Below, piece after piece: positions 32,268-43,914 of a stretch of DNA of 64,000 bases. This stretch comes from Xenorhabdus stockiae (GTDB taxonomy: Bacteria > Pseudomonadota > Gammaproteobacteria > Enterobacterales > Enterobacteriaceae). The position numbers and the translations under genes were made by a program. The DNA lies in contig NZ_NJAJ01000008.1 in assembly GCF_002632825.1 (NCBI RefSeq), positions 97,315 to 161,314 of the forward strand. The letters are read 5' to 3'. Numbering within the stretch: position 1 is the first letter of the stretch; every line of letters starts with the position of its first letter. Under the pieces are notes generated by a model, which made no database searches, had not been told where the DNA came from, and was given only the letters and a program-made list of their open reading frames with translations.

Positions 32268-32290
32268 GGGGGCCTGTCAAGGCCCCCTTT
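32268..32290 (+). terminator. Hairpin terminator/attenuator between rpsB and tsf
   Basis: GGGGGCC / GGCCCCC with a 6-base loop followed by TTT. Partial termination here would set the S2 to EF-Ts ratio. Confidence 0.7.
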
Positions 32291-32308
32291 ACATATCTGA
32301 TATAGAAC

Positions 32309-32433
32309 TATACCCAATGGATTTCGAGTTGCATCGCGGCGGCAAGGAAGAGAATCCCCGGGAGCATAGATAACTATGTGACTGGGGTGAACGAGCGCAG
32401 CCAACAAAGAGGCAGCTTGAAAGACGAAGGATA
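32309..32433 (+). repeat. ERIC element, short (standard) variant
   Basis: About 125 bp between rpsB and tsf. It has a terminal TATACCCAATGG, GCATCGCGGCGGCAAGG, a central hairpin around CATAGATAACTATGTG, GAGCGCAGCCAAC and the end AAGACGAAGGATA. It is co-transcribed with both genes. Confidence 0.93.
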
Positions 32434-32496
32434 TTATCTGATAACTTTCCACGCGGAATATTATCTTCCCGCGAGACACATCGAGGAATTAAACAA

Positions 32497-33354
32497 ATGG
32501 CTGACATTACCGCTGCTCTGGTAAAAGAACTGCGTGAGCGTACTGGCGCAGGCATGATGGAATGTAAAAAGGCACTGGTTGAAGCGAATGGTGATATCGA
32601 GCTGGCTATCGATAACATGCGTAAATCCGGTCAGGCAAAAGCGGCTAAAAAAGCAGGCCGTGTTGCAGCTGAAGGCGTTATCCTGGTTGAAGTTTCAGCA
32701 GATGCTAAATTCGCAGGTATCGTTGAACTGAACTGTGAAACTGACTTCGTTGCTAAAGATGCTGGCTTCCTGGCATTCGGTAAAGAAGTTATCACTTCCG
32801 TTATGGCTGACAAAAATTCTGACATCGATGCACTGAAAGCTAAGTTCGAAGAACAGCGTACTGAACTGGTTGCTAAAATCGGTGAAAACATCAACATCCG
32901 TCGTGTTGCTATTCTGGAAGGCGAAGCTGTAGGTTCTTACCTGCACGGTGCTCGTATCGGTGTTCTGGTTGCGGCTGAAGGCGCAAACGAAGAACTGATC
33001 AAACACGTTGCAATGCACGTTGCTGCAAGCAAACCAGAATATGTTGACCCATCTGACGTTCCTGCTGACGTTGTTGCGCGTGAGCATCAGATCCAGCTGG
33101 ACATCGCAATGCAGTCTGGCAAACCACGCGAAATCGCAGAGAAAATGGTTTCTGGCCGTATGAACAAATTCACCGGCGAAATCTCTCTGAATGGTCAGAA
33201 CTTCGTGATGGACCCAAGCAAAACTGTTGGCGCTCTGCTGAAAGAGAACAACGCTAAAGTTATCAACTTCATCCGTTTTGAAGTTGGCGAAGGCATCGAG
33301 AAAGTTGAAGCTGACTTCGCAGCAGAAGTTGCTGCAATGAGCAAACAGGCTTAA
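32497..33354 (+). CDS. tsf: Translation elongation factor Ts
   Basis: 285 residues (E. coli 283). It exchanges nucleotide on EF-Tu. [17 protein letters not shown] and [10 protein letters not shown] are the signatures; the C-terminal module is present. Strong codon bias. Flanked on both sides by ERIC elements. Confidence 0.98.
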   Translation: MADITAALVKELRERTGAGMMECKKALVEANGDIELAIDNMRKSGQAKAAKKAGRVAAEGVILVEVSADAKFAGIVELNCETDFVAKDAGFLAFGKEVITSVMADKNSDIDALKAKFEEQRTELVAKIGENINIRRVAILEGEAVGSYLHGARIGVLVAAEGANEELIKHVAMHVAASKPEYVDPSDVPADVVAREHQIQLDIAMQSGKPREIAEKMVSGRMNKFTGEISLNGQNFVMDPSKTVGALLKENNAKVINFIRFEVGEGIEKVEADFAAEVAAMSKQA

Positions 33355-33362
33355 TTGTCTTA

Positions 33363-33394
33363 ACGGAGCCGCCGATTGGCGGTTCCGTCTTATC
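33363..33394 (+). terminator. Rho-independent terminator after tsf
   Basis: ACGGAGCCGCC / GGCGGTTCCGT (one G-T pair), 4-base loop, followed by CTTATCT. Placed directly before an ERIC element. Confidence 0.75.
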
Positions 33395-33534
33395 TATACC
33401 CAATGGATTTCAAGATGGATCGCGGCGGCAAGGGAACTCATCCCCGAGAGCATAGATAACCGTATGTTTATAAAAACGGTGAACGGGGTGAGCGAGCGCA
33501 GCCAACAAAGAGGCAACTTGAAAGACGAAGAGTA
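33395..33534 (+). repeat. ERIC element, long variant
   Basis: About 140 bp between tsf and pyrH. Same ends and core as the standard copies, but the centre is lengthened by CCGTATGTTTATAAAAACGG, the reverse complement of the extension in the copy at 5075-5214. Confidence 0.93.
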
Positions 33535-33632
33535 AGAAGAATTTTTACATCTGGCTATATAGCATGGATGTGTATTAACTGAATAATTGTAGTAACCCCC
33601 AATAATCCTTATCTGCTTAGGACTGAAACACC

Positions 33633-34361
33633 ATGGCAACCAATGCAAAACCCGTATATCAGAGAATCCTGCTTAAGCTCAGTGGAGAAGCCCTGCAAGG
33701 CGCAGAAGGTTTTGGTATCGATGCTAGCGTCTTAGACCGCATGGCTCAGGAAATCAAAGAACTGGTTGAGCTGGGTATTCAAGTCGGCGTCGTTATTGGC
33801 GGAGGCAACCTGTTTCGCGGAGCCGGTCTGGCTGAAGCAGGAATGAACCGTGTAGTCGGCGACCACATGGGCATGTTGGCAACAGTAATGAATGGTCTGG
33901 CAATGCGTGATGCCTTACACCGCGCCTATGTGAACGCCCGTCTGATGTCCGCTATTCCTCTGAATGGCGTTTGTGATAACTATAGCTGGGCTGAAGCTAT
34001 CAGCTTACTGCGTCATGGTCGTGTTGTTATTTTCTCGGCAGGTACTGGCAACCCGTTCTTTACGACAGATTCCGCAGCTTGTCTGCGCGGCATTGAGATT
34101 GAAGCGGATGTTGTGTTAAAAGCAACCAAAGTTGACGGGGTCTACTCCGCTGATCCTGCAAAAGATCCAGAAGCTGTTCTTTATAACAAACTCGATTATC
34201 AGGATGTATTGGAGCGTGAACTGAAAGTTATGGATCTTGCTGCCTTTACACTGGCCCGCGATCATAACCTGCCAATCCGTGTCTTCAATATGAACAAACC
34301 AGGTGCACTTCGTCGTGTTGTCATGGGTGAAAATGAAGGTACGTTGATTTCTCACGACTGA
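33633..34361 (+). CDS. pyrH: UMP kinase
   Basis: 242 residues (E. coli 241). It phosphorylates UMP to UDP. Amino acid kinase fold motifs are [20 protein letters not shown] and [13 protein letters not shown]. Start ATG at 33633. Confidence 0.97.
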   Translation: MATNAKPVYQRILLKLSGEALQGAEGFGIDASVLDRMAQEIKELVELGIQVGVVIGGGNLFRGAGLAEAGMNRVVGDHMGMLATVMNGLAMRDALHRAYVNARLMSAIPLNGVCDNYSWAEAISLLRHGRVVIFSAGTGNPFFTTDSAACLRGIEIEADVVLKATKVDGVYSADPAKDPEAVLYNKLDYQDVLERELKVMDLAAFTLARDHNLPIRVFNMNKPGALRRVVMGENEGTLISHD

Positions 34362-34501
34362 TTTCTTCGTACACAGAGACATCGGTGAGATTTGACGGTA
34401 TGATCAGCGTCCTGATGCGCCAAATTTAATGACACAGGGTCATAGTATGCCATGCTGGCATGTATGGTCTAGAAAATAACCAGTTCCCAAGGGTTTATAA
34501 C

Positions 34502-35059
34502 GTGATTAATGAAATCAAGAAAGACGCACAAGACCGCATGGAAAAAAGCGTCGAAGCACTGAAAAACCAAATCAGCAAGGTACGTACTGGCCGTGCTTCT
34601 CCTAGCCTGCTAGATGGCATCAGCATCGAATATTATGGCGCAGCGACTCCATTGCGTCAGATTGCGAACGTTGTTGCTGAAGATGCACGTACTTTAGCGA
34701 TCACAGTATTTGATCGTTCTATGACTCCGGCTGTTGAAAAAGCGATTATGGCTTCTGATTTGGGTCTGAATCCATCTTCTGCCGGAACCATTATTCGTGT
34801 TCCTCTGCCTCCACTGACTGAAGAACGTCGTAAAGATTTGATCAAAGTGGTTCGTGGTGATGCAGAGCAGGGGCGTGTATCTATCCGTAATATCCGCCGC
34901 GATGCTAACGATAAAGTTAAAGCACTGCTGAAAGATAAAGAAATCAGCGAAGATGAAGAACGTCGTTCACAGGACGATATTCAGAAACTGACTGATACCT
35001 TCATTAAAAAGATTGATGAAGCACTGGCGAACAAAGAAACAGAGTTGATGGAATTCTAA
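34502..35059 (+). CDS. frr: Ribosome recycling factor
   Basis: 185 residues. With EF-G it splits post-termination ribosomes. [15 protein letters not shown] and [12 protein letters not shown] are family signatures. A GTG start at 34502, with AAGGG upstream, gives the family N-terminus [13 protein letters not shown]. An in-frame ATG at 34460 adds 14 residues that do not belong to the family. Confidence 0.96.
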   Translation: MINEIKKDAQDRMEKSVEALKNQISKVRTGRASPSLLDGISIEYYGAATPLRQIANVVAEDARTLAITVFDRSMTPAVEKAIMASDLGLNPSSAGTIIRVPLPPLTEERRKDLIKVVRGDAEQGRVSIRNIRRDANDKVKALLKDKEISEDEERRSQDDIQKLTDTFIKKIDEALANKETELMEF

Positions 35060-35073
35060 TTGCCATTTCTCTG

Positions 35074-35140
35074 CTATGCCTGGTTGATTTCGGGTTGTTT
35101 CTCAGTCAATAAAGAGGCAGCTTGAAAGACAACGGGCATA
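35074..35140 (+). repeat. Decayed, internally deleted ERIC element
   Basis: Both ends are recognisable (TATGCCTGGTTGATTTCGGGTTG and AAAGAGGCAGCTTGAAAGAC, then GGGCATA), but the whole central part is gone. Same orientation as the other ERIC copies in this operon. Confidence 0.7.
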
Positions 35141-35144
35141 ACTT

Positions 35145-35171
35145 AACGCCGCAGCCCTGCGGCGTTATTCT
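35145..35171 (+). terminator. Rho-independent terminator after frr
   Basis: AACGCCGC / GCGGCGTT with a 6-base loop and ATTCTT tail. Confidence 0.7.
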
Positions 35172-35293
35172 TATCATTTAATATTATCAATATTACATTT
35201 CGTATCACATTTCTTTCTCAGGCAATGGACATAGCGATCAGGACAGATCAAACTATTGCGATATTATGTCAGTAGAATACTCAGAGTATTAAT

Positions 35294-36490
35294 ATGAAAC
35301 GCTTAACTATCCTCGGCTCAACGGGGTCCATCGGGACAAGTACACTCTCAGTTGTCAGAAAGAACCCAGATAAATTCCGTGTTGTGGCACTTGTTGCCGG
35401 GAAAAATAGTGGAGTCATGGCACAACAGTGTTTGGAATTTCAGCCTCAGTATGCCGCAATGTTCGATGAACATGCCGCAACAGAATTGCGGCGGTTATTG
35501 CAGGAACAGGGTTGCCAGACTGAAGTTTTGTCTGGAAAAGAGGCTATTTGTGATTTAGCCGCGCTGGAAGATGTCGATCAGGTTATGTCTGCTATTGTCG
35601 GTATTGCGGGGTTACTGCCAACACTGGCGGCTATCCGTAAAGGTAAGCAGGTTCTGCTGGCTAACAAAGAATCGCTTATTACCAGCGGGCGTTTATTTAT
35701 GGAGGCGGTTAATCAATATAAAGCACAGTTGTTGCCGATTGATAGCGAACATAATGCCATTTTTCAGAGTTTACCTGAGTCAGTCCAACACAATCTTGGT
35801 AATGCCACTTTAAAAGATCATGGTATTTCCAGTATTATTCTGACCGGTTCTGGCGGCCCATTCCGTAAAACGCCGCTGGAAAAATTCTCTTCTGTCACCC
35901 CCGATGAAGCTTGTGCTCACCCAATCTGGTCAATGGGTCGTAAAATTTCCGTTGATTCTGCAACAATGATGAATAAAGGGCTGGAATATATTGAAGCCCG
36001 CCATCTGTTCAACGCTTCTGCTGATGAAATGGAAGTTCTGTTGCATCCGCAATCCGTTATCCACTCAATGGTGCGTTATCAGGATGGCAGTATCATTGCA
36101 CAGTTGGGCACGCAGGATATGTGTACGCCAATTGCTTATAGCATGGCTTATCCCAATCGTATTGAGTCTGGCGCTAAACCGCTGGATTTTACTGAACTCA
36201 GCACACTGACTTTCGAAGCTCTGGATTATCGTCGTTATCCCTGCCTCAAACTGGCGATTGACGCCTGTCATGAAGGTCAGGCCGCAACAACTGCATTGAA
36301 TGCCGCTAATGAAGAAACAGTGAGTGCCTTTTTGCAGAATCAGATTCGCTTCACTGATATTGCGGTGATGAATCGACAGGTTGTAGAGAAATTAAATTTG
36401 CCTGAACCTCAAAGCATTGAAGAGGTCTTAGAAATCGACCATATAGCAAGAACTCTGGCGAAAGAGGCAATTGGCGCCTTTGCTAACTAG
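35294..36490 (+). CDS. ispC: 1-deoxy-D-xylulose 5-phosphate reductoisomerase
   Basis: 398 residues, same length as E. coli Dxr. Second step of the MEP isoprenoid pathway, the target of fosmidomycin. NADPH-binding [10 protein letters not shown] (8-17), metal-site [12 protein letters not shown], and GSGGPFR are seen. It makes precursors that the nearby uppS turns into undecaprenyl phosphate. Confidence 0.97.
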   Translation: MKRLTILGSTGSIGTSTLSVVRKNPDKFRVVALVAGKNSGVMAQQCLEFQPQYAAMFDEHAATELRRLLQEQGCQTEVLSGKEAICDLAALEDVDQVMSAIVGIAGLLPTLAAIRKGKQVLLANKESLITSGRLFMEAVNQYKAQLLPIDSEHNAIFQSLPESVQHNLGNATLKDHGISSIILTGSGGPFRKTPLEKFSSVTPDEACAHPIWSMGRKISVDSATMMNKGLEYIEARHLFNASADEMEVLLHPQSVIHSMVRYQDGSIIAQLGTQDMCTPIAYSMAYPNRIESGAKPLDFTELSTLTFEALDYRRYPCLKLAIDACHEGQAATTALNAANEETVSAFLQNQIRFTDIAVMNRQVVEKLNLPEPQSIEEVLEIDHIARTLAKEAIGAFAN

Positions 36491-36560
36491 CGAATTTTGT
36501 TAATAAGTATATGTTTGTTTGCATTTTGGCAAATGATATAGTTCGCAGGTAAATCGTAGT

Positions 36561-36569
36561 TGCTATAAT
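36561..36569 (+). promoter_or_regulatory. Extended -10 promoter element before uppS
   Basis: TGCTATAAT, an extended -10, with no good -35 at 17 bases. It lies 177 bases before the uppS start and ahead of a terminator-like hairpin. Confidence 0.45.
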
Positions 36570-36657
36570 AGCCAGTTCAATATTTAGCTTATTTTGGTAT
36601 CTGTTTTTAAAGCATGTATCAGAGATAAAGGTTTTCGACCGGGTCTATGCCAGAAAC

Positions 36658-36686
36658 AGCCGTGATAATTGTTGGCACGGCTTTTT
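36658..36686 (+). terminator. Terminator-like hairpin between ispC and uppS
   Basis: AGCCGTG / CACGGCT with an 11-base loop followed by TTTT. It may end ispC transcripts or attenuate those from the extended -10 at 36561. Confidence 0.65.
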
Positions 36687-36745
36687 CATGTGTGGAAATT
36701 CTTGAGCTATAAAGTGTCAGCTTAATTATTTAAGGATTAGTTTGA

Positions 36746-37498
36746 GTGATATCTCCTAGTGATTGTGACTCATCGCTGTCATTACCCAGACATGTTGCCA
36801 TCATTATGGATGGTAATGGGCGTTGGGCAAAAAAGCGTGGGAAGTTAAGAGTTTTTGGTCATCGTGCAGGGATTAAGGCTGTACGAAGTGCTGTGAGCTT
36901 TTCGGTTAAAAATAATATCGAATCACTGACATTATATGCTTTCAGTAGCGAAAACTGGAATCGTCCACAACAAGAAGTCAGTTCATTAATGGAACTGTTT
37001 GTTTTTGCTCTCGATAATGAAGTGAAGAGCTTACATAAGCACAATGTGAAATTGTCTGTTATTGGTGATATTAGTCGGTTCAGCTCACGGTTGCAGGAGC
37101 GTATCCGCCGTTCAGTTGAGTTGACGGCGGGCAATACCGGATTGCAGCTTAATATTGCTGCCAATTATGGCGGTCGTTGGGATTTAATTCAGAGTGTCAG
37201 GCAGGTTGCTGAAAAAGTCAGGGCAAATCAGCTTGAACCTGAAGACATTACCGAGTCAACAGTAAGCAGTTTTATGAGCCTGAGTCAGCAGTCTGATGTT
37301 GATTTAGTGATCAGAACCGGGGGCGAGCATCGTATCAGTAATTTCCTGTTATGGCAGATAGCTTATGCAGAATTATATTTTACCGATATACTTTGGCCTG
37401 ATTTTGATGAAACAGCCTTTGAAGGTGCTATTCATGCCTTTATTAAACGAGAACGCCGTTTTGGCGGAACGCCAGACGATGCCGAAGTGGGATCATAG
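36746..37498 (+). CDS. uppS: Undecaprenyl diphosphate synthase
   Basis: 250 residues. It makes the C55 lipid carrier for cell wall and O-antigen. IIMDGNGRWAKK with catalytic D22, FSSENWNRP and RTGGEHRISNFLLWQ are seen. The GTG start has AAGGA at good spacing. The next gene, cdsA, follows after 9 bases. Confidence 0.96.
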   Translation: MISPSDCDSSLSLPRHVAIIMDGNGRWAKKRGKLRVFGHRAGIKAVRSAVSFSVKNNIESLTLYAFSSENWNRPQQEVSSLMELFVFALDNEVKSLHKHNVKLSVIGDISRFSSRLQERIRRSVELTAGNTGLQLNIAANYGGRWDLIQSVRQVAEKVRANQLEPEDITESTVSSFMSLSQQSDVDLVIRTGGEHRISNFLLWQIAYAELYFTDILWPDFDETAFEGAIHAFIKRERRFGGTPDDAEVGS

Positions 37499-37507
37499 GA
37501 GGAGAAC

Positions 37508-38371
37508 TTGCTGAAGTACCGTCTTTTAACTACGTTAATATTAATTCCCCTTGTTGTTGCAGCTCTGTTTTTACTTCCTCCTTCAGGGTTCGGGCTGGTT
37601 GTCATTGCAGTTTCAGCACTCGCTGCATGGGAATGGGGGCAATTTGCCGGATTATTCACACAGTCAAAACGCATAGCACTGGCAGTATTGTGTGCCGCTG
37701 GGCTGCTTGCTTTACAACATTCTTTGGCAGACTTTACTCACCTGACTGAGAAACCTCAAATTCTGTATCTTTTATGGGCAGGAATGCTCTGGTGGGTTGT
37801 CGCTGTCATATTAGTTGTTGCTTATCCAGCTTCAGCTTCTATTTGGAAATCTTCCGTTATATTGCGCCTGCTATTCGGTTTTCTGACTATTGTGCCATTC
37901 TATTGTGGAATGATGGTTCTCCGCACTCAGGGGTATGAAAATAATACCTATAATGGTGCGTGGTGGCTGCTGTATGTGATGCTGCTGGTTTGGGCCGCTG
38001 ATTCAGGGGCTTATATCTTTGGGCGCACATTAGGTAAACACAAAATGGCACCTAAAGTATCCCCGGGTAAAACCCTTGAAGGGCTGGCCGGAGGGCTGCT
38101 GACTGCGGCACTTATTTCCTGGTTATTCAGTAAATTTGCTCCAGTCCCAGTGATGCCTGAAAACTTGTTGCTGATTTCTGCTGTTGTCGTTATTGCCTCT
38201 GTTTTTGGTGATCTGACCGAAAGTATGTTTAAACGGGAATCGGGTATTAAAGATAGTAGTCAGTTGATCCCGGGGCATGGCGGAGTGATGGATCGGGTGG
38301 ACAGTTTAACGGCGGCAGTACCTGTTTTTGCCGGGCTGGTAATGTTAGTTTCTTCTGGATTTGGTCTCTGA
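37508..38371 (+). CDS. cdsA: Phosphatidate cytidylyltransferase
   Basis: 287-residue inner-membrane enzyme that makes CDP-diacylglycerol. Multiple transmembrane segments; the C-terminal signature [15 protein letters not shown], then [14 protein letters not shown] is intact. TTG start with GGAGGAG ribosome site, as in E. coli. Confidence 0.96.
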   Translation: MLKYRLLTTLILIPLVVAALFLLPPSGFGLVVIAVSALAAWEWGQFAGLFTQSKRIALAVLCAAGLLALQHSLADFTHLTEKPQILYLLWAGMLWWVVAVILVVAYPASASIWKSSVILRLLFGFLTIVPFYCGMMVLRTQGYENNTYNGAWWLLYVMLLVWAADSGAYIFGRTLGKHKMAPKVSPGKTLEGLAGGLLTAALISWLFSKFAPVPVMPENLLLISAVVVIASVFGDLTESMFKRESGIKDSSQLIPGHGGVMDRVDSLTAAVPVFAGLVMLVSSGFGL

Positions 38372-38381
38372 AGGTACATTA

Positions 38382-39734
38382 ATGGATATTCTCTGGAATC
38401 TGGCTGCATTTATTGTTGCATTGGGAGTGCTTGTTACAGTGCATGAATTTGGTCACTTTTGGGTGGCCAGACGGTGTGGTATTTACGTTGAGCGTTTTTC
38501 TATCGGGTTTGGTAAAGCGCTTTGGCGTCGTACAGATAAACAGGGAACTGAATTCGTTATTGCCCTTATTCCTTTAGGCGGCTATGTCAAAATGCTCGAT
38601 GAAAGAGTTGAGACTGTCGCTCCTGAGCGCCGCCATATGGCGTTCAATAACAAAACTATCGGGCAGAGGGCGGCAGTTGTCAGTGCCGGGCCAATCGCAA
38701 ACTTTATTCTGGCTATTGTTGCTTACTGGCTGGTTTTTGTGATCGGCGTACCTTCGGTTCGTTCAGTTATCTTGGATGTTAAGCCTGACTCGATTGCGGC
38801 CCAGGCAAATATTTTGCCCGGAATGGAACTAAAAGCCGTTGATGGCATCGAAACTCCTGACTGGAATTCAGTAAGACTCGCTTTGATAAGTAAAGTCGGA
38901 GAATCTTCTGTGTCGCTGGATGTGGCCCCGGAGGATTCTTCGGAATCCATTCAAAAGACTCTGGATTTACGGCACTGGGCTTTTGATCCGTCCCGGCAGG
39001 ACATCCTGCTGTCTTTAGGCATTATGCCCGTTATTCCGTACCCTAGTTCTCAGATAGAGAAAATTTATCCCGGCTCAGCGGCGGAAAAAGCGGGTTTACA
39101 AAGCGGGGACAGGATCGTTAAAGTCGATGGCCAGAACGTAGATATTTGGCACTCTTTTGCATCTTACGTCAGGAAGAATCCGAATACTCCCCTGAAACTT
39201 GATGTTGCAAGAGCTGGCAGTATGATGACTCTGTCATTGATACCTGAGGCTAAGAAACTTTCCGATGGGCGCGAAGAAGGTTTTGCCGGAGTTGAATTGA
39301 AAATTATTCCATTGGCTGATGAATACAGAACAGTTCAGCAGTATGGGCCTTTCTATTCCGTTTATGAAGCTGGAGAGAAAACCTGGCAATTGATCAAGCT
39401 GACCGTGAATATGATTGGCAAATTGATTGTCGGGGATGTGAAACTTGATAATTTGAGTGGCCCTATTTCCATAGCCAAGGGTGCTGGTGTGTCAGCGGAT
39501 TCTGGCTTGGTGTATTATTTGATGTTTTTGGCGTTAATCAGCGTCAATCTTGGGATCATAAACTTGTTCCCGTTACCTGTACTAGATGGTGGACACTTGC
39601 TTTTCCTTGCTATCGAGAAGATCAAGGGAGGGCCAGTTTCCGAGCGTGTACAAGACTTCAGTTATCGCATTGGTGCTATATTGCTGGTGTTATTAATGGG
39701 GCTTGCACTTTTCAATGATTTCTCCCGCTTTTAG
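38382..39734 (+). CDS. rseP: Site-2 protease RseP
   Basis: 450 residues (E. coli 450). Inner-membrane zinc metalloprotease that cleaves RseA after DegS and so releases sigma E. HEFGH at 21-25, two periplasmic PDZ domains and the PVLDGGHL motif near the C-terminus are seen. The start at 38382 (MDILWNL) fits the family; an upstream in-frame start at 38361 lies within the cdsA end. Confidence 0.97.
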   Translation: MDILWNLAAFIVALGVLVTVHEFGHFWVARRCGIYVERFSIGFGKALWRRTDKQGTEFVIALIPLGGYVKMLDERVETVAPERRHMAFNNKTIGQRAAVVSAGPIANFILAIVAYWLVFVIGVPSVRSVILDVKPDSIAAQANILPGMELKAVDGIETPDWNSVRLALISKVGESSVSLDVAPEDSSESIQKTLDLRHWAFDPSRQDILLSLGIMPVIPYPSSQIEKIYPGSAAEKAGLQSGDRIVKVDGQNVDIWHSFASYVRKNPNTPLKLDVARAGSMMTLSLIPEAKKLSDGREEGFAGVELKIIPLADEYRTVQQYGPFYSVYEAGEKTWQLIKLTVNMIGKLIVGDVKLDNLSGPISIAKGAGVSADSGLVYYLMFLALISVNLGIINLFPLPVLDGGHLLFLAIEKIKGGPVSERVQDFSYRIGAILLVLLMGLALFNDFSRF

Positions 39735-39767
39735 GTGGGGGACCAGTTAGGAAAACGCATAACAACG

Positions 39768-42176
39768 ATGGCGATGAAAAAGTTGCTCATAGCGTCGCTG
39801 CTGTTCGGCAGCGCCACTGCATACGGTTCAGACGGATTCGTAGTTCAGGACATTCATTTTGAGGGTCTTCAACGTGTCACCGTTGGTGCAGCATTATTGA
39901 ATATGCCAGTTCGCGTAGGTGATACAGTCAGCGATGAAGATATCAGTCGTATGATTCATGCCCTGTTCGCGACTGGAAACTTTGAAGATGTTCGTGTCTT
40001 GCGTGATGGTAATTCACTGGTTGTTCAGGTAAAAGAACGACCAACCATCGCCAGTATTACTTTCTCCGGTAACAAGGCCGTGAAAGATGACATGCTCAAG
40101 AGTAATCTTGAAGCATCGCGCGTTCGTGTTGGTGAAGCCCTTGACCGCACCATGCTGTCGAATATCGAAAAAGGGCTGGAAGATTTTTACTATAGCGTCG
40201 GTAAATACAACGCTACAGTGAAGGCTGTTGTTACACCACTTCCCCGTAATCGGGTTGACTTGAAACTTGTTTTTTCTGAGGGTGTCTCCGCCAAAATTCA
40301 GCAAATTAACATTGTTGGCAATAAAGATTTCTCAACGAGTGAGTTACTCGATAGTTTCCAACTCAGAGATGATGTTCCGTGGTGGAATCTGACGGCTGAT
40401 CAGAAATATCAGAAGCAGAAATTAGAAGGTGACCTTGAGAAATTGCGTAGTTTCTACCTTGATAGAGGCTATGCGCGGTTTAATATTGATTCGACTCAGG
40501 TGAATCTGACGCCTGATAAAAAAGGGATTTATATTACTATCAACGTCACTGAAGGGGATCAATATAAAATCTCAGGTGTTGATGTTAGTGGTAATCTGGC
40601 AGGGTATCAGGCTCAAATAACAAAACTGACTACTATTAAGCCGGGTTCACTGTATAACGGAACAGAAGTTACCCACATAGAAACAGCAATCAAACAGCTT
40701 CTTGGCCGTTATGGTTATGCTTATCCTCGGGTCATGACACAACCTGAAATCAATGATGCCGACAAGACGGTGAAGTTGCATATCAATGTGGATGCCGGTA
40801 ACCGCTTTTATGTACGTAATATTCGTTTTTCTGGTAATACCACCAGTAAAGATTCGGTATTGCGTCGCGAAATGCGCCAGATGGAAGGGGCGTGGCTGGG
40901 TAGTGACTTAGTTGAGTATGGCAAAGAGCGTCTCAATCGTCTGGGTTATTTTGAAACTGTTGATGTTGCCACCGAACGTGTGCCGGGTAGCCCGGATCAG
41001 GTTGACGTCATTTATAAAGTTAAAGAACGTAACACAGGCAGCATGAACTTTTCTGTTGGCTACGGTACTGAAAGCGGCATGAGTTTTCAGGTCGGCGTTC
41101 AGCAGGATAACTGGCTGGGTACAGGTAATGCGGTTGGGATCAGCGCCAGTAAGAATGATTATTCAACATCGGCTGACTTGTCGTTTACTAACCCTTACTT
41201 CACTGTTGACGGGGTAAGTTTAGGCGGGCGGATATTCTATAGTGATTTCCGTGCGGATGATGCCTCGCTTTCTAATTATACCAATAAATCATACGGTACA
41301 GATGGCTCTCTTGGCGTTCCTCTGAATGAAAATAACTCATTATATTTCCGATTAGGTTATGTTCATAACTCGTTGTCTAATATACGTCCTCAGTTAGCGA
41401 TGTGGCGCTATATGGAGAAAATGCATAAAAAGCCGGATTTCACGGATAAAATCAGGTTTGATGCCAATGACGTAACAATGACAGTGGGCTGGAGCTATAA
41501 CAACCTTGACCGTGCTTTCTTCCCAACATCAGGTGTTAAAGCCGGTTTGGATACAAAAGTCACGGTGCCTGGCTCTGATAACCAGTTCTATAAAGTTACG
41601 CTGAACTCTTCCGGCTACTATCCTATTGATGAAGATCGTACATGGGTCATGATGGGACGTACCCGATTGGGTTATGGTGGTGGCATTGGGGGCAAGGAGC
41701 TGCCATTTTATGAGAACTTTTATGCCGGTGGCTCCAATAGCGTCCGTGGTTTCCGTCCTAACAATATTGGGCCAAAAGCGGTTTACCTTGAAAAAGGCCC
41801 GGGAGGCCAGCCTAAGGTTAACTCAAGAGGTTCATTCCAGGATGCAGTGGGTGGTAATGCGATAGCAGTTGCCAACTTCGAGCTGATTACGCCAACACCG
41901 TTCCTGGATGCAAAATATGCTAATTCTGTACGAACATCTCTGTTTGTAGATGCGGGAACAGTATGGGATACCAGCTGGAGCAACAGTTACGATGGGGTAA
42001 ATTACCCTGATTTACCTGATTACGGTAAACCCAATAGAATACGTGTTTCTACTGGTATCGCACTTCAATGGTTATCACCATTGGGGCCTCTATCTTTCTC
42101 TTATGCGAAGCCAGTCAAAGATTACAAAGGGGATAGAACAGAGCAATTCCAGTTCAACATCGGTGGAACCTGGTAA
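39768..42176 (+). CDS. bamA: Outer membrane protein assembly factor BamA
   Basis: 802 residues. It has a signal peptide (ends near TAYGSDG), five POTRA domains and a 16-strand barrel; the conserved VRGF motif is at about 660 and the protein ends in aromatic W. It is the core of the BAM complex that inserts beta-barrel proteins, and its client route is served by surA (21140) and skp (next gene). The start at 39768 (MAMKK) matches E. coli; the frame is open 11 codons further up. Confidence 0.97.
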   Translation: MAMKKLLIASLLFGSATAYGSDGFVVQDIHFEGLQRVTVGAALLNMPVRVGDTVSDEDISRMIHALFATGNFEDVRVLRDGNSLVVQVKERPTIASITFSGNKAVKDDMLKSNLEASRVRVGEALDRTMLSNIEKGLEDFYYSVGKYNATVKAVVTPLPRNRVDLKLVFSEGVSAKIQQINIVGNKDFSTSELLDSFQLRDDVPWWNLTADQKYQKQKLEGDLEKLRSFYLDRGYARFNIDSTQVNLTPDKKGIYITINVTEGDQYKISGVDVSGNLAGYQAQITKLTTIKPGSLYNGTEVTHIETAIKQLLGRYGYAYPRVMTQPEINDADKTVKLHINVDAGNRFYVRNIRFSGNTTSKDSVLRREMRQMEGAWLGSDLVEYGKERLNRLGYFETVDVATERVPGSPDQVDVIYKVKERNTGSMNFSVGYGTESGMSFQVGVQQDNWLGTGNAVGISASKNDYSTSADLSFTNPYFTVDGVSLGGRIFYSDFRADDASLSNYTNKSYGTDGSLGVPLNENNSLYFRLGYVHNSLSNIRPQLAMWRYMEKMHKKPDFTDKIRFDANDVTMTVGWSYNNLDRAFFPTSGVKAGLDTKVTVPGSDNQFYKVTLNSSGYYPIDEDRTWVMMGRTRLGYGGGIGGKELPFYENFYAGGSNSVRGFRPNNIGPKAVYLEKGPGGQPKVNSRGSFQDAVGGNAIAVANFELITPTPFLDAKYANSVRTSLFVDAGTVWDTSWSNSYDGVNYPDLPDYGKPNRIRVSTGIALQWLSPLGPLSFSYAKPVKDYKGDRTEQFQFNIGGTW

Positions 42177-42199
42177 AAAACCAATCGTTATTGGTAGGA

Positions 42200-42227
42200 A
42201 ATCGCCTTATTATTAGATAAGGCGATT
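42200..42227 (+). other. Stable hairpin between bamA and skp
   Basis: An 11-bp perfect stem AATCGCCTTAT / ATAAGGCGATT with a 6-base loop but no T-run. It may protect the bamA mRNA end or be a weak terminator. Confidence 0.6.
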
Positions 42228-42273
42228 ATAAATATTCCAACGTGTAAAATGGCGTAGGTCAAAGGAGTTTATA

Positions 42274-42771
42274 GTGAAGAAAGTACTGTGTGCAGTAAGC
42301 CTTGGTATTGCATTAGCGTTTTCTGCCGGTGTTCAGGCAGCGGACAAAATCGCTGTTGTGAATATGGCTGAAATTTTCCAACAATTGCCAGCTCATGAAG
42401 CTGTTGCAAAACAATTGGAAAATGAATTCAAAGGCCGCGTTTCCGATTTACAACGTATGGAATCTGATTTGCAGTCTAACATCCAGAAATTGCAGCGTGA
42501 TGGCTCAACAATGAAAGCGAGCGACCGCGAAAAACTGGAAAAAGACGTAATGGCTAAACGTGATGAGTTTGCGAAGAAAGCACAGTCTCTTGACAACGAT
42601 AGCCGTCGCCGTCAGATGGAAGAACGCAATAAGCTCGTCAACCGCATTCAGGATGCAGTTAAGGTTGTTGCCGGTAAAGAAGGTTATGACCTTGTTCTTG
42701 ATGCAAGTACCGTAGTATATGCTGCATCCGGTAAAGATATTACTTCAGACGTCATGAAGCAGGTTAAATAA
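42274..42771 (+). CDS. skp: Periplasmic chaperone Skp
   Basis: 165 residues. It has a signal peptide (cleavage near VQAAD), then a long coiled-coil rich in charged residues. The trimeric jellyfish-shaped chaperone carries unfolded outer membrane proteins to BAM. GTG start with GGAG. Gap of 4 bases to lpxD. Confidence 0.96.
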   Translation: MKKVLCAVSLGIALAFSAGVQAADKIAVVNMAEIFQQLPAHEAVAKQLENEFKGRVSDLQRMESDLQSNIQKLQRDGSTMKASDREKLEKDVMAKRDEFAKKAQSLDNDSRRRQMEERNKLVNRIQDAVKVVAGKEGYDLVLDASTVVYAASGKDITSDVMKQVK

Positions 42772-42775
42772 TTAA

Positions 42776-43804
42776 ATGGTTTCAATTCGATTGGCTGATC
42801 TTGCTCAGCAGTTGAATGCGCAATTACATGGTGATGGCGATATCGTCATCACTGGTATTGCTCCTATGTATTCAGCAAACAGCGAACAAATTACATTTTT
42901 ATCAGATAGCCGTTATACCGATAAACTTGCAGAGTGTCAGGCTGCGGCAATTGTGTTGAGCGAAGCCGATCTTCCTCATTGTAAAGTTGCTGCACTGGTG
43001 GTTGATAACCCGTATCTGGCTTATGCGCGTATGGCGCAAATTATGGATATAACGCCACAACCAGCGCAGGATATCCACTCGTCAGCAGTGATTTCTCCAG
43101 AAGCGACATTGGGAAGAAATGTTGCAATCGGAGCAAATGCTGTCATCGAATCTGGTGTTGTACTTGGTGATAATGTCATCATTGGTGCTGGCTGTTTTGT
43201 TGGTAAAAATACCCGTATTGGTACAGGAACCCGTCTTTGGGCCAATGTTTCGGTATATCATAACGTTGAAATGGGTGAGCAGTGTCTTATTCAGTCAGGT
43301 GCTGTAATAGGCTCTGATGGTTTTGGTTATGCGAATGATCGCGGTAACTGGATTAAAATCCCGCAGTTAGGCACGGTCATTATTGGTGATCGCGTTGAAA
43401 TAGGCGCATGTACGACTATCGATCGTGGTGCTCTGGATAACACTATCATCGGTAATGGTGTTATCATTGATAACCAGTGCCAGATTGCTCACAACGTTAT
43501 CATTGGTGATAACACGGCAATAGCGGGTGGCGTTATTATGGCAGGCAGCCTGAAAGTCGGTCGTTATTGTATGATTGGTGGGGCCAGTGTTATCAACGGA
43601 CATATGGAAATCTGTGATAAAGTAACTGTGACTGGCATGAGCATGGTAATGCGCCCAATCACTGAACCTGGTGTATACTCATCGGGTATCCCGCTGCAAC
43701 AGAACAAAGTCTGGCGTAAGACGGCTGCTTTGGTAATGAATATCAACGAAATGAATAAGCGGTTGAAATCTGTTGAACGCAAGCTTGAAGGTGACAACAA
43801 GTAA
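42776..43804 (+). CDS. lpxD: UDP-3-O-(3-hydroxymyristoyl)glucosamine N-acyltransferase
   Basis: 342 residues (E. coli 341). Third step of lipid A synthesis. N-terminal uridine-binding domain, left-handed beta-helix of hexapeptide repeats, catalytic His in [12 protein letters not shown], and a C-terminal helix. Confidence 0.97.
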   Translation: MVSIRLADLAQQLNAQLHGDGDIVITGIAPMYSANSEQITFLSDSRYTDKLAECQAAAIVLSEADLPHCKVAALVVDNPYLAYARMAQIMDITPQPAQDIHSSAVISPEATLGRNVAIGANAVIESGVVLGDNVIIGAGCFVGKNTRIGTGTRLWANVSVYHNVEMGEQCLIQSGAVIGSDGFGYANDRGNWIKIPQLGTVIIGDRVEIGACTTIDRGALDNTIIGNGVIIDNQCQIAHNVIIGDNTAIAGGVIMAGSLKVGRYCMIGGASVINGHMEICDKVTVTGMSMVMRPITEPGVYSSGIPLQQNKVWRKTAALVMNINEMNKRLKSVERKLEGDNK

Positions 43805-43840
43805 TCATACAAACATTTTGTTGGTTAAGTTTTTATTTTT

Positions 43841-43898
43841 ACGGCCTGTCTGATAACTCCACCGGAGTTAACGCAGGCCGTGTCATTAGTGCTTTTTT
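43841..43898 (+). terminator. Hairpin after lpxD
   Basis: Two stacked stems, ACGGCCTG / CAGGCCGT around AACTCC / GGAGTT, followed 10 bases later by seven Ts. Possible partial terminator before the decayed ERIC element and fabZ. Confidence 0.5.
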
Positions 43899-43914
43899 TA
43901 TACTGCATTAGTTT

